NCBI GenBank assembly: GCA_947579605.1
Contig: OX388322.1
Coordinates: 5,704,001 to 5,768,000, forward strand
DNA: 64,000 bases
Source: Athripsodes cinereus
Lineage: Eukaryota; Arthropoda; Insecta; Trichoptera; Leptoceridae
Reading direction: 5' to 3'
The notes below the pieces were generated by a model. The model did no database searches and had not been told where the DNA came from. It saw nothing but the letters and a program-made list of their open reading frames with translations. This document shows positions 9,836 to 21,819 of this stretch, in pieces (position 1 is the stretch's first letter; each line of letters opens with the position of its first letter). The position numbers and the translations under genes are program-made.

Positions 9836-10345
9836 TAACACATATTAATCATTAAAATAATAAGCATATTAAATTATAACAATCAATTTGACAAAAGTAG
9901 GGTTCAAAACTCAATGATACAAAAGTAGGGTTCAAACTTGAAGAATCCATTAGAATTCAAAAACCTCGAGCACCTAATTAAGATACACGAAACGAGCTTC
10001 GTAAAGTTTTGTGAATCTAAAAAGACTTAGCCGACAGAATATACACATACATTAATAATACGTAATATTATATATTATGTGTGAACACATATACATTTCC
10101 TAAATTCATTAATTATTTACCGATCCTAAAATCTTGAAAACAATTTTAGTAGATACTTGCTATACGTAGAATATTAATATGTACCATTGTTACCGGAATT
10201 TTCAATGAGCAAGTTTGAAAGGTACGTAGCAAAAACACATCCCTTACATCCCTTACATCCTAAATGTAATGTGTAAGAACGTTGGGTAAAGACTACGATG
10301 ACTGACAGGTGTCATGTGAAATAATTCACAAGGCTATTTTTTAAT
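9836..10345. other. No feature recognised except a short triplication
   Basis: AT-rich. Positions 10238-10262 repeat the word CATCCCTTA about three times. Confidence 0.4.
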
Positions 10346-10613
10346 TAAATATTTTGTTTGATTAAATTAAATTAAAACACTGTGAATTTCACTAAAAGTA
10401 TTATACTATATTTTCAAAATACATCCTAACCTCACAACTCCTCCCCAACCCCCCCACCACTTTCTTAATTATCTTATATTATGTGTCCATTATATTTGGT
10501 TTTAAGTATTTTTTCACTGAGAATGGACGTAGTCCGAAAAGCTTTTGAAAATCTATAATACTTTAAGTGAAAGACAACAGTGTTTTAATTTAATTTAATC
10601 AAACTTAATATTT
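10346..10613. mobile_element. Fold-back element 2
   Basis: Arms of about 70 bp (10346-10420 and 10540-10613) are inverted copies sharing GTTTGATTAAATTAAATTAA, AACACTG and TTTTCAAAA. The loop holds a C-rich stretch (CCCCAACCCCCCCACC) and a hammerhead-like motif that runs into the right arm. Confidence 0.75.
10509..10550 (+). ncRNA. Hammerhead-like ribozyme motif 2
   Basis: In order: TTTTCA (stem I), CTGAGAA (core, one change from CUGANGA), U, stem II GGAC/GUCC with loop GUA, GAAA, self-complementary AAGCUU (dimer-type stem III), U, and TGAAAA completing stem I. Stem III is AAGCUU here and AACGUU in motifs 1 and 4, so the palindrome is kept while the bases change. Confidence 0.5.
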
Positions 10614-10710
10614 ATTTATTTATTTATTTATTTCAATTTTACAGGATACATACAGTTTATGACGAACTTTCACAATGTGTGCCCTTCGAAAATAAATAAA
10701 CTATTTATTA
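10614..10710 (-). repeat. LINE 3' tail with (AATA)n
   Basis: The minus strand ends in repeated AAATA units after a short AT-rich 3' UTR. The family is not determined. Confidence 0.4.
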
Positions 10711-10744
10711 ACATTAATTAATCCAACACCCGCTAGTAGACTTT

Positions 10745-11180
10745 ACGCCCTAAGTAGGATAGCCCCATCGAACATCAGGCGAGAGGTGGCTGTACAAGTG
10801 GAGAGAAGCAAACAGGGCACCGATCAGAAACACATGCTGCATGGTCGTTTAAATCCAGGAAGAGCTTTCTTAACGCGATCACACCTTTGGCAGACACACC
10901 AGAGATTGCAAGAGCGCTCCTGTGGAAAGACACAGCGGAGAACATACAAGGGACAATATTTAACAGCCAAGTGGAAGCCCTGCCTCCAGGCCATGACCTA
11001 CCGTGGCCAATGTGGAAAACCTCAACAGGATCAGAATAGGAGTAGGATGCACTAGGAAGAACCTTCAGAGATAGGGTTCGGCAGAGAGTACGGTGTGTGA
11101 CTGTGGAGAGGAACAAAACACTGGGCACCTCCTAACATGTCCAATGACTACCAGACAGTGTCACTGGGAGGAATTCGTGG
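10745..11180 (+). pseudogene. LINE reverse transcriptase C-terminal remnant
   Basis: Frames read RIAPSNIRREVAVQVERSKQ, then RALLWKDTAENIQGT, then LNRIRIGVGCTRKNLQR-stop, then ESTVCDCGEEQNTGHLLTCP. This matches the C-terminal domain of insect non-LTR elements, with the LNRIR.GVGR..., C-x-C and H-x3-C residues. One frameshift near 11018 and an in-frame TAG (11071-11073) disable it. Positions 10872-11107 are duplicated at 11387-11622. Confidence 0.8.
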
Positions 11181-11190
11181 AGCGAACTTT

Positions 11191-11387
11191 ATTTATTGTA
11201 AAAAAAAATAGACATAGTGTGAACGCTTCTTTGCATCAGACATTACACACTTCAACCTGGTGTAACCCGTAAAAAGATTGACGGTAGAATATAGATGTAC
11301 TATGAACTTACGTGTACGTATTATCTACGTTGTTTACGACAAGAACTATAATAAAATGCATACGTAATAATACAGAAAAGTTTTGAA
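11191..11387 (+). repeat. ~195-bp dispersed repeat, copy 1 of 2
   Basis: It is nearly identical to 14717-14908, from ATTTATTGTA and a run of nine A through ACAGAAAAGTTTTGAA. Differences are a few substitutions and a 5-7 bp indel near 11345. I see no inverted termini. It separates the two LINE duplicates. Confidence 0.85.
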
Positions 11388-11640
11388 ACGCGACCACACC
11401 TTTGGCAGACACACCAGAGATTGCAAGAGCGCTCCTGTGGAAAGACACAGCGGAGAACATACAAGGGACAATATTTAACAGCCAAGTGGAAGCCCTGCCT
11501 CCAGGCCATGACCTACCGTGGCCAATGTGGAAAACCTCAACAGGATCAGAATAGGAGTAGGACGCACTAGGAAGAACCTTCAGAGATAGGGTTCGGCAGA
11601 GAGTACGGTGTGTGACTGTGGACTGTGTCACTGTTCATTG
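11387..11640 (+). pseudogene. Second copy of the LINE C-terminal remnant
   Basis: 11387-11622 equals 10872-11107 except at two positions (11394 and 11563) and carries the same internal TAG. The duplication therefore happened after the LINE was dead, and recently. After 11622 the copy jumps to GTGTCACTG, skipping about 40 bp present in copy 1. Confidence 0.85.
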
Positions 11641-13143
11641 ATTATAAACAATTCCGTAGAACGTTTACATTAATATTAAACAGTTATTAAGATCTTCTAT
11701 TCTTAACAGTTTTTAAGATAAAATCTTCGTAAACGCACATAGATGCACGTGTTTCATACATTCAAAATAAAAACATAATATTTTTCAAAATTATGAAAAA
11801 ATCATTTTTCTTCTCATAAATAACAAAAGCATGATTTCACCTGCAAAAGAATTTGATAAGGTAGATCCATTTATTTTTCAGTTAGTTGGTTAACTATAAC
11901 ATATCAACAAACTTACAATAAAATAAAATGCGCATTCATCATTGGCATATGAATGATTTTCTTATTTCATTGTATGATTTTAGAAAAAAATAGGTACTGA
12001 ACAAAAATATTACAGGATCTCCATACATTGACAATAAATGAAACTTTTACCCTACTTACTACAGAAAACCTCTTAGCATATATTATTATACTGATACACC
12101 CTTAATAAAATTAAACAGAAGGTTGTATAATGATGTGGAGGGATGCAAAATATACGTCGAAACTGAGGCACTATAGCTTTATTTATGTCTTTCTTAATTG
12201 GCTCATTGAAAGTAGAAAGCATTTGTGGATAAAACAAACGTCCATATGGTAATTTTTATTGACCAATAATTTAAGCGAATAGTGTTTAAACAAATGAAAC
12301 GTGTGAAATAAATATTTACAGGTAGTGAATATGTAAAAAACAATAAACTATTTGTTTATTCAACATTGTGAAGTGAAAACTTCTAAGTTTTTTTTTATTA
12401 CGTAACAAATGGATGAAATTTCAGGTAGACCATTTATTCTCATTAGAGTTATCTTTATATCGGTAAAAGATATGTCCCTCACCCTTTTCGGCAAGTTTTT
12501 GGTTATAAGGTAAATTGCAATTATTTTTCTTTAAACATCATGAATAAAAATATTTATTTGGATGTTATTATGTTTTTTTTATTTGATAAATATTTTAATT
12601 TCAACGATTTTAATGATAATAAACTTGATTGCGGTGTTATTTTTAATTATTAATTTTCATGTTTTTTTTCACATTTTATTTTATTCTTCTTTATTGCTTT
12701 TATTTTATATTTGCATGGTTTAAAAGTTATGTTTTTATTTTAATTAATTATGATTTGAAAAAAAAAATAAGTTCAACGTCTCGAAATTTTATCACTTTTA
12801 ACGTGCAGTTTATATTGCTCAAAGTTCGATTTTAATGATTACGTATTATTTTATTTGAAAAATATTTTTATTTTAATGATTACAAACTTGATTAGGGTGT
12901 TATTTTAATTATTAATTTTCATGATTTTTGTTTTTGTCTCTTGTTTTTAATTATTAACATAAAAAAATGTATATTATGTTATTATTTGGGCTAGCAACGT
13001 GTTCGTCATATGCTTAGGTAATTTGTGGGACCTTGATTGGTTTGTTTATTGATAAGATTTGTAATGTTAATATTTATTAAGTTAAACTGTCTGTGTCCTT
13101 TAAGACGATGAATAATAATAAAACATCTTTAACACAGCAATAA
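11641..13143. other. AT-rich stretch with one spaced direct repeat
   Basis: No gene. The words AAACTTGATT-G-GGTGTTAT and TTAATTATTAATTTTCATG occur together at about 12631-12661 and again at about 12893-12924. Function unknown. Confidence 0.4.
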
Positions 13144-13167
13144 TATATTTTATTTAAATAAAATATA
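13144..13167. repeat. Perfect 24-bp AT palindrome
   Basis: TATATTTTATTT followed directly by its reverse complement; no loop. Confidence 0.8.
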
Positions 13168-14716
13168 CCACAGCCAGCTTGACAATTGTTTAACCTGGAC
13201 AGTGGACAAAATATACCTAACATATTATAAAATTGCATCAGACCTCCCTATCCATAATAATAAAGCAAATTCGTTGATGTTTTTTGAGTAATGAAACGCT
13301 GTCGCTCAGTTATAAAATAATACATATATAAATAAATAAATTATTATCTACTGTGTAACTCCTCGCAAAATGATATATAATAATGCATGCTGCCATGTCA
13401 AAACTTTGCACTCTGAATAAAGTTTAATATAAATTATGGACTCACGTAAGAGGTGTAATAGAAAACAAAGGAGAGTGAAAATACTCAGACCGATACTATG
13501 ATTATGTTGTGAATAGTGGAAATAATAAAATAATATTATTACGTTCAACTTTTATCTCTTAATTAATCGATTAAAATCGAAGAAAAATTCCTTCGCTTTG
13601 TAAAATTTCATAAAATAGGTCAAGCAACAATTTTATATCGCAATTTAAGTAGTGATATAAATTGTAGGTAAATAATTTATTCAATCAATCCCCCTTCAAC
13701 GGTCCTCCTGGCAAGCACAGAGAAGAAACCAGTTTCCTCCATTCAGAGCATTTTCAAGTCACTCGAGTTATCTCTTTTTCCAATTTTCCACGACAATCTT
13801 TTTGGCGGAAATTCATGTCGAATTTATTAAAATACTTTGTACTTTCACATGACTTTCTTCATCAAACTAACTTAATTGTTAGAGCACATTTTTTTAATAC
13901 CGAGTCACAATTGAAAGTCTTTCTGGAAATAATAAATTGCATTGTATTATTTTAATAGATGCACTTTGCGATTTAACAGAACTTTTTATCATTTATAAAA
14001 CCCATAAAGATTAAAAACTAAATCTCATTACTTATTTGCCACACCTTGTAGTATCACAAACATGGCATCATACGAAAGATAAAACAGTAATGACAGATAC
14101 CCAACCGGATTGCAAGGGTAATACGGAGGGGAAATGAGCTGAAGAATAATAATATAGTGTTTCAAGAGTATTCTTCAGGTTTACGAGCTTACAATGTTAT
14201 GAAGTGAAGATGGATGTAGATGCTATGTTAAGGTCCGTCCAAATTATGCTGCTGATCGATCGATAACTTGGAGTTATTCAAATTATCGTTCTACAATCAA
14301 TGTATACCATGACATCATTACAGTAAAAATAAACTTACAGCTGTACCAACATATAAGGTGTCCTCTTCATATGATAAAAAATAAGAGATTCAGGATATAT
14401 GTTATCCCCCGTCAATGTTGACTTGAGAATGTTGAATGTCTTTTGCGGATGTTTTATCTGCCTGTATTTTACAGAGCCCTGTAGAGATTGTCAAAAGATT
14501 TTATAGAAATGAAAGAAGTTAAGAAAAATAGACTGAAGCTAAAATGAACACACAATGTTTCGCTTTGTCGAATAACTAAGTTTTATAAATCGACACCCTT
14601 TCGAGAAAAAGATGGGTCGTAGGTTCAGGTTCCAAACTATTAAATTAAGTAATATGTCCTTATCTATACCGTAGATACGGATATACTACATTTTGCAATG
14701 GTTACCTCATACAATA
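13168..14716. other. No feature recognised
   Basis: AT-rich; the small frames here are uninformative. Confidence 0.35.
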
Positions 14717-14908
14717 ATTTATTGTAAAAAAAAATAGACATAGTGTGAACGCTTCTTTGCATCAGACATTAGACACTTCAACCTGGTGTAACCCGTAAAA
14801 AGATTGACGGTAGAATATAGATGTACTATGAACTTACGTGTACGTATTATCTACGTTGTTTACGACAAGAGCTTAAATGCATACGTAATAACACAGAAAA
14901 GTTTTGAA
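14717..14908 (+). repeat. ~195-bp dispersed repeat, copy 2 of 2
   Basis: Second copy of 11191-11387, here without LINE flanks. This shows that the repeat is an independent unit. Confidence 0.85.
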
Positions 14909-15116
14909 GAGAAAACTTTTAGAAATAGTTTCAGATTTTAAAATGACGTGAAAATGTATGTAGGTATATATGTCGCTGAGTCGCGTCGTGACAATGTCGT
15001 AATGTTGCATCATAGTATTTCATGACATTTTTTATGTAATTAGTTAGATCCGGGTTCGATGGGAGAAATTGCAATACAGAGATAAACTCACTCTCTGTGC
15101 ATTGGATTGTATGAAT

Positions 15117-15304
15117 GATAAAACCAATCAGACATTGGATCGTAGAATTATATTTACACAATGTAATTATTGTGAAAAAATCTAATCGTAAGAAATGTGA
15201 AAAGCATCCCAACGCTAACGAATTGGCTCTAGGCTGGCTAATATATTCACGTGCGGATTTGTATAAATTGTTTCTCGAATCGAGATTTCTGATTGGTTTT
15301 GTCA
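15117..15304. mobile_element. Small TIR element (MITE)
   Basis: TGATAAAACCAATCAGA (15117-15133) and the inverse of TGACAAAACCAATCAGA (15288-15304), with looser pairing further in. It is 188 bp and non-coding. No target duplication identified. Confidence 0.5.
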
Positions 15305-17204
15305 TCGGCGCGTTGTGTCCAAATACAGTGAAAGAAACAAAAAAAAGAAAATATTTTTTTAAACATATGTTAACAAGATTGACAATGTCCTAACAAGATG
15401 AAAGAAGTCTCTCTCGAGAATACCTAAATAACATAGAAGAATACGTTGGTTTTTTTTTTAATTTTGTAACCACATCTAATTAACATACTGATTATTTTCT
15501 CCCTTGGTTTTAATGTTTCTCATTGCTTTATTTTAAAGAAAACAAAAAAAAAACATCAAACAGACAATGTGGGTGCACAGCGCGGAAACTACGAGAGACA
15601 ATAACTATGCGATCGGCACCAGCAGCTGCCTCACTAGTCAAATACTTGCATCGAGGCAGACTGCTACAAAAAGTATAAATGGCGATAGTTTGCGAACACC
15701 TACGTGCTTTTGACAGGATAATTAAAAATTTACAGGAAGGAATGTAATATATTCAGAATCCATTATTTCATATTTATATATGTATCTAAAATAGAACAAT
15801 GTTGGTCAAATGCAAGAAGACTCGTAGTAATCAAAAAGTTTCATTTTTATTTAAAATAACAGTTCCAGGTTTATGGCATCGTCAACTGTTGGTTCTAGAA
15901 ATAATAACGTCCAGCAAATGACAACTGCCTCTCAAGGGGCGTAAAGCATAAATACTCGTACATGATATAGCAGTAACACGAAGTACTTCATCATGTTGTT
16001 TTTATTATATTAAACAACAACACATTGCTTCGTGAAATGAACAAATGACACATAAAATAATGTATTACTTTCACAATGTGACAAATTACGCAAATAGAAA
16101 TAACTAAGGGAAACAGATGTTTCATTGTAAATTATTATACATACCTAGTTTTCTTAATTGAGCAGTAGGGTTACTATAGTCAAAAATATGTGTCTACCAA
16201 TCTCGCGGAAGCGGTAACGATGTATTTTTGACTATATGTACATAGTTCCTTCGCAAATCGTATGATTAAGATCAAGATTAGATTAAGATCTATTTAGATT
16301 GTGTCAAATGTAACCCTGAAGGTATAAAGAAATTCAAAAAGATTAATTAATAATCTCTATTTAAAGTAACGGTTATGCGGGACATTCGATACTTTGATGC
16401 CACGCAAAATAACGCAACGCACTGGACGTGACGACGAAACTAGAAAGCAGACCCCCCTATCTAATGGGACAAATAATTGCCTAAGAAGAGAAGAAAAAGA
16501 AAGTGAATAGTCGTCCAAATTACGCCGCTGGGTGAGTCCACTTTCAAGATACAATCTATTGGTCACGGTGCGAGTTTTTGGAGTACGAATAGAAGGAGAA
16601 ATATCTATATTCATTTATACTAGAAAGGAAAACTGCAAATATTATTTTCATGTATATTAGTTTATATATAGGTAGGTATTATGAAAATTAATAACTTAAT
16701 TTTTTTACGAAAAAACCGATCAGTTTACAGTTTGACACACGATACAAAAGAGTTCAAACCAACAGGGAGTTGAAACTCAAGTTTAATTCGTTCTATCAAA
16801 ATCTTACAAAGTCGCTAAGAACAACATCTAAATTTGATAATAGATTACCCCCATGGTTCTTAAACAAAAGTTTTACGAACTCACAAAAAAGACAGTGTAG
16901 GTATAGATACAATGCTATTAGGTTCTTTCTTCCAAACAGGATGGATTGAGTGGAGTTTTACTATCGATACACAATAATTTATATAAAAGTTCTATCGGCG
17001 ATGTAAAGTTCTAAGAGCTCCGTTTAATAATTGATGATCACTCCCTCTACTATTTATTCACGACACTTCGAGCCATTAGTTTAGTTTTAGGTAGTAAAAG
17101 GGTAGTCAAACTCATGATAGAATTAATATCCAGTCATTTAAAAACTCAATGGAGATCGAGTATTGTCTATTTTTTTATTGTATAATATTGCCTGTGTTCT
17201 TCTC
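15305..17204. other. Unassigned; contains one hairpin
   Basis: No gene or known repeat recognised. A 14-bp perfect inverted repeat (16175-16188 and 16223-16236) encloses a 34-base loop that can extend the stem imperfectly. Confidence 0.4.
16175..16236. repeat. Hairpin with 14-bp perfect stem
   Basis: TATAGTCAAAAATA and its complement, with partial extra pairing (GTCTACC / GGTAAC) around a GC-rich loop. It could be a minimal MITE or an RNA hairpin. Confidence 0.5.
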
Positions 17205-17655
17205 TATGGCTATGGCTCTATACTTCTCTATGGCTGTGAGTCTTGGCACTTAACCAAGGCTCAAGAGCGGAAGATACTAAGCTTTGAAAACAAGTGTCTT
17301 AGAAGGATTTTGGATGTCAAATGGTATGAACATGTTACAAATGATGCTGTGCACCGGCGCACCCAGCAGAGACCTGTAATCTCCGTAATACAGGAGAGAC
17401 GATGGTCCTGGCTGGGACATGTTTTGAGAATGCCTTATGATAGTTGGCCAAAAAGAGCACTGTTTTTCCGTCCGCAGGGGTTCCGTCGGCCCGGGCGTCC
17501 CTCTTTCACAATACACCGTTCCTATGACAACGATATCAGAGCGCAAGGAATGTCGTGGAAAGAGGTGACGCAATTGGCACAGAGACGCTCTGAATGGAGG
17601 AGGCTGGTTTCTGCCCTGTGCTCCCGAGAGGAGCGTTGAGGGCGATGATGATGAT
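17205..17655 (+). pseudogene. RTE-type LINE reverse transcriptase C-terminus
   Basis: The frame reads LLYGCESWHLTKAQERKILS, then FENKCLRRIL, ERRWSWLGHVLRM, GRPSF and EVTQLAQRRSEWRRLVSALC before TGA. This is the characteristic C-terminal segment of RTE-like elements. A GATGATGATGA tail follows directly, as RTE 3' ends often have. The catalytic RT core is absent: a 5'-truncated copy that still has an open frame. Confidence 0.85.
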
Positions 17656-17954
17656 TGCCTGTGTGATATCAAAACGAATGGATTTTTTAGAAATATCTTA
17701 AATGTAAAAAAGTACATTATATAATATCTTAATTAATAAAAAGAAGATACTTGGTGTAAAATGGATCTATTAACTTGCTAGACACACTATTTTACAAACG
17801 ACAATATTTCAACAAATAATTTAAACGCTTCTGATAATGATTTTTGAAACATCGCAAAAGATCTTGAAAAAATCTATATAGGTATGTTTGTATAATTATG
17901 TATTTTTACTGTGACCATATATGCATGTTTGTTTTTTTTTATATATTCATTTGT

Positions 17955-18070
17955 GTTTTGTGTTAGTTGGAAGAGATCGCACCTTTGCAATGAATTCGCA
18001 CCCTGTGTATTGATAATATCTAATTTGAATGCATTTTACTATAAAATTGTATGTATTGTTATCAATATAC
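17955..18070 (+). repeat. CR1-type LINE 3' UTR fragment
   Basis: TTGGAAGAGATCGCACCTTT followed by CAATGAATTCGC matches the tail at 9660-9835 (minus strand). Confidence 0.55.
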
Positions 18071-18759
18071 AGTAGAGAATGAGGAAAAACAAAATAATAA
18101 AAAAACATTTAATTTTCTCATAGTTGTTTTTTTTCATTAAATACGTAAGTATGTTTTTATTTTACATCCATTCTATATACAATTATGCTTCAAGTTTTAA
18201 TTTTCATCAATTGTAAAATTTCATCGATTTTTTAATGATCCCTTAAATTCAACTTCCTAAAGTTAGATGTATTGTTTTAAGTAGACCAAAATACATCTCG
18301 ATATATTATTAAGTGAGAAGGTTTTATTATTTTATTGTAGGTACACAACTGCTGCTAGTGTACTTATTATTCTAATACTTTGTGTATACTGAGCCGGTAA
18401 CGTAAGCAGATGAGACCATTACCGAGTATACTTTGATATGGTGCACGCAACCTTTGGAGAACGAACTAAATATTAAGTTTTTAATAAGAATATTAATTAA
18501 CAGACACCTAATCTGCACAGCCAACAAATTAGGCAAACTCCTTTTATTTAATAGTTTTTAATAAATTAAATCTTAATTTATTTCATAAATTCAGCAAAGA
18601 ATACCGACAATATAAGATACGTCTTTATTAGACAAAGATTCGCTTCAAATCAAATTCGGACGGAACCATTATAAAATAAATAAGTAATAAAAAAATTCAT
18701 TAAGATTATTATAATTTGATTTAAATTTAAGTTTATTTAAAGTAAAGCAAGATTTTTTT
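18071..18759. other. No feature recognised
   Basis: AT-rich; nothing supported. Confidence 0.35.
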
Positions 18760-18955
18760 CTAAACAAAGACCGTTAGGCAGACCAAGACAAAGATTGCTA
18801 GATGACATCAACCGAGATCTAGAGGACCTAAATGATAAAGAGACTGGCAGTCCATTGCTCAAGATAGAAAGACTTGGAGATCTATTGTTTCGGAGACAAA
18901 GGTCCTGCAAGGGTTGATCGGCCATCGGAAGTAAGTAAGTAAGATTTTTTTTAAA
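18760..18955 (+). pseudogene. RTE-type LINE C-terminus and tail
   Basis: One frame reads RPLGRPRQRLLDDINRDLED; a shift gives DWQSIAQDRKTWRSIVSETK then VLQGL. This is a standard RTE C-terminal end. The tail is (GTAA)n. A single frameshift disables it. Confidence 0.8.
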
Positions 18956-19980
18956 TTATTTATATAAAAATATTAATAAAACATTAATCTTACATGACTC
19001 GTATATTTTTATGCGAATCCAAATGAAAAAATATATAATTGTATGATGTTTTTCCAGTCCATGTTTAGACCATAAATTATTTTTTTTGTCATTAAAGTCA
19101 AGTTAAACTTTCTTTATAAAACATCAATCATGTTACCTATAAAAATACGAGTATATATAAAAACCTGTTGGTCACATTTTTTTCAAATTTATGTTGGAAA
19201 ATTTTGAAATATGTTCCATTGGTCAATATTTTATTTGTAACCAATATTGTATAATTCAGTATAGAATAATGATAAACGTTAATAATTTACATATCTGCAT
19301 GACAAACGACATTTTCAATACTATCAGCCCATCCGATCAGAGTTAAAATTGTGTTGAGAAATAAATTAATCTCAATGATGGGGTAATTAAAACAAATTTC
19401 ACATGAAAATGTCGAAAAGTTTAAACGCAAATAACCTTTTATGTTAAAACGAAGCTTAAGCCTTTATCGAAAATACCCATGTCTCATTAGGAAAGCAAGC
19501 CGACAAGATAATTACATACTTTAACGCTTCAAAACTTTCATATTTATTTTTCACTGTTCTATGTAACACCACTGGTTATAGATAGGACGCATCTTTATGT
19601 TAATCACACAACAATGAGCCATCTATGTATGAAATACACAAACATAAAATTATTTTCTCTGCATGTTAATTCATTCAAACTTAAGCTTAAGCCATGTATT
19701 TCATAAATCATTAAAGAAATAAATAAATAGCACGAGCTCTGCCCGAATTTGTGAAATTCGGATAAGTATTTTTGAATGTGTATTCATTACTTAATATACA
19801 TTTTAAATAAAAAAAGATGTATTTCAAAATCTTCACAAGAAGTATTGTGAAAGAGGGTTATCTGGGCCATTGTGCAAATTATGAACTAAAATAATAATTA
19901 ACTAGACCTTTTTAAATGAACTAAAAGCAAAATAGCAAAAATAAACACATTAAAGTTAACTATGTCTCTGTATATAAAGT
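18956..19980. other. No feature recognised
   Basis: About 1 kb of AT-rich DNA without identified features. Confidence 0.35.
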
Positions 19981-20195
19981 CGGCCGGTGTGGCGTGGAGG
20001 TAACGCTCTTGCCTTTGAGTCACGAGGTCCCGGGTTCGATTCCCGACCAGGGCAAAGTGAAGAATGACCTATTTCAAATATTGTCCTGGGTCTGGGTGTT
20101 ACATGTATATGTGTGTAGTGCATTGTATATGTGTGTATCGTCGTCTTAGTACCCATAATACAAGATTCATCTTAGTTTGGGACTATAAAGAAAAG
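19981..20195 (+). repeat. tRNA-derived SINE, family 2
   Basis: A box TGGCGTGGAGG (19990-20000) and B box GGTTCGATTCC (20033-20043), then a body with GTCCTGGGTCTGGGTGTTAC, a TGTGTG stretch and CCCATAATACAAGATTCAT. A second good copy is at 42599-42830 and a broken one at 38933-39095. Confidence 0.85.
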
Positions 20196-20559
20196 TTGTT
20201 AAACACAACATATTATAACATTTGACTCATCCATTACTTACGTAAATAATTCTCTAACCTCACCTTACACATACAACGATAATAACAGCAATATATTATT
20301 ATAATGTGTACACATTCATACATACACACAACTGAAAGTTTTTGATTTTGACATATTGCCTTGCGGGTTGGCGCACAGCAAAAACGGCACAATATTGTGT
20401 CATGCAAGTAATAGTACCTAGTGGAAGCGGCGTTGTTACATGGACTACAACCACCCTATGTTCACATACGGCACATACATTGTGTGAAATAATAATCCAC
20501 TCATTAATATTTTAGTCCATTTGTTTATATGTATATTTATTTACCACATATGCATATTT
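20196..20559. other. No feature recognised
   Basis: AT-rich, with some AC-rich simple sequence. Confidence 0.35.
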
Positions 20560-20830
20560 ATTATATTTATTATTATTATTATTTGGATGATTTGTAAAGC
20601 GCCGTTTTGTGAAAAAAATCCACCTCAAAGGCGCTCTTTGCTAACTAAGGTTGTGCCTGAATTATTCCGTGAGATTTCTTGAATAGATAAGTATTCAGTT
20701 GGTTCTTGAAACGAGATATGTCCTGCGTTTCTCTGATCATTTGTGGAAGCCTGTTCCAGACTACAGGTGCAGATATTGCAAAAGCACGCTCCAGTACACT
20801 GGTTTCGATACAGTACTGGTCACCTCCAAT
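20560..20830 (-). pseudogene. CR1/Jockey-type LINE C-terminus and 3' tail
   Basis: The minus strand encodes ERAFAISAPVVWNRLPQMIR and ETQDISRFKNQLNTYLF, the conserved C-terminal block of CR1-like RTs. The 3' UTR contains CACAAAACGGCGCTTTACAA and ends in (AAT)n. Only the last ~50 codons remain. Confidence 0.85.
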
Positions 20831-21819
20831 TTAGTTGTAATATCTTGACAAGACCTAAGTGTTGTCTGTCTATGACTTAACGCCTGTCAACCACAGAGTT
20901 CCATGATATATTCTGGGGCCAGTCATGCATATATATGCAGTCAATTAACTGGTATCCTTACTTGTGTGATTTACTGTGATAGTAACTATAGATAAACAAA
21001 GACATAACGCTGGCCGTCGCGTGCCCATTGTAAATAGCAGCGTCCACACAGCTGAATGAAAACGTCAATCATCAATTTTCAATCATTCGGTGACATTTTG
21101 GAACATTTTCCGAAGAAATACTCCAATGAATGTCTTCTTTCCCCTCCTTGGGACTGGTGGACAAAGAATGCCTGTCAAGGATTGGATCATACAGCTATCT
21201 TAAATGGCATCAAGAGCAGGTTCAAAATACAATACTCGGCAACGAATTCAGGGCAATGATTAATTAGATAAATGGATTGTTGTATTTTGGGTACTCGGAG
21301 ACAATACCGATCGAATATTTAATTGCGAGATCATATGAAGCAAATCTTACTGGATTTAGGCACTTCACTGTGTCAGAGTTTAGATTGTCATTGATTGACA
21401 ATGTCCTTAGAAGACGAAAGACGTTTCTTATCAGAAGAAAACATTTTTTTTTAATTTCATTATGGATCTAGGCAGATTCGAAATTTCATCTATCGAGTAT
21501 GTTCATAAATAAATAAAAATATATGTTACATGGGCTATTTTATATCATATTACTATTTAATTTTCGATTTCATGTCTGTTTTCCAAGCAATGTCGGGTTC
21601 AAGCGAATAATATATAAACATACAAACAAACTAGTTCAACATAACACTAATACCATATAAAGGATAACTCTTATAACATGGAGCCTTATGCACTCCTCGA
21701 TTATGGACACTTAACGGATCATTTTTGATTAGCTGCATTCATATCTGTCCATCAAACAAATGAACAAATAAAGTTGATATTTTCAACCGACGGTACATGG
21801 TGGAAATTCATGTTGAATT
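20831..21819. other. Unassigned
   Basis: Short open frames at 21056-21471 resemble nothing I know. GATTGACAATGTCCT near 21396 also occurs near 15380, so an old shared repeat is possible. Confidence 0.3.
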
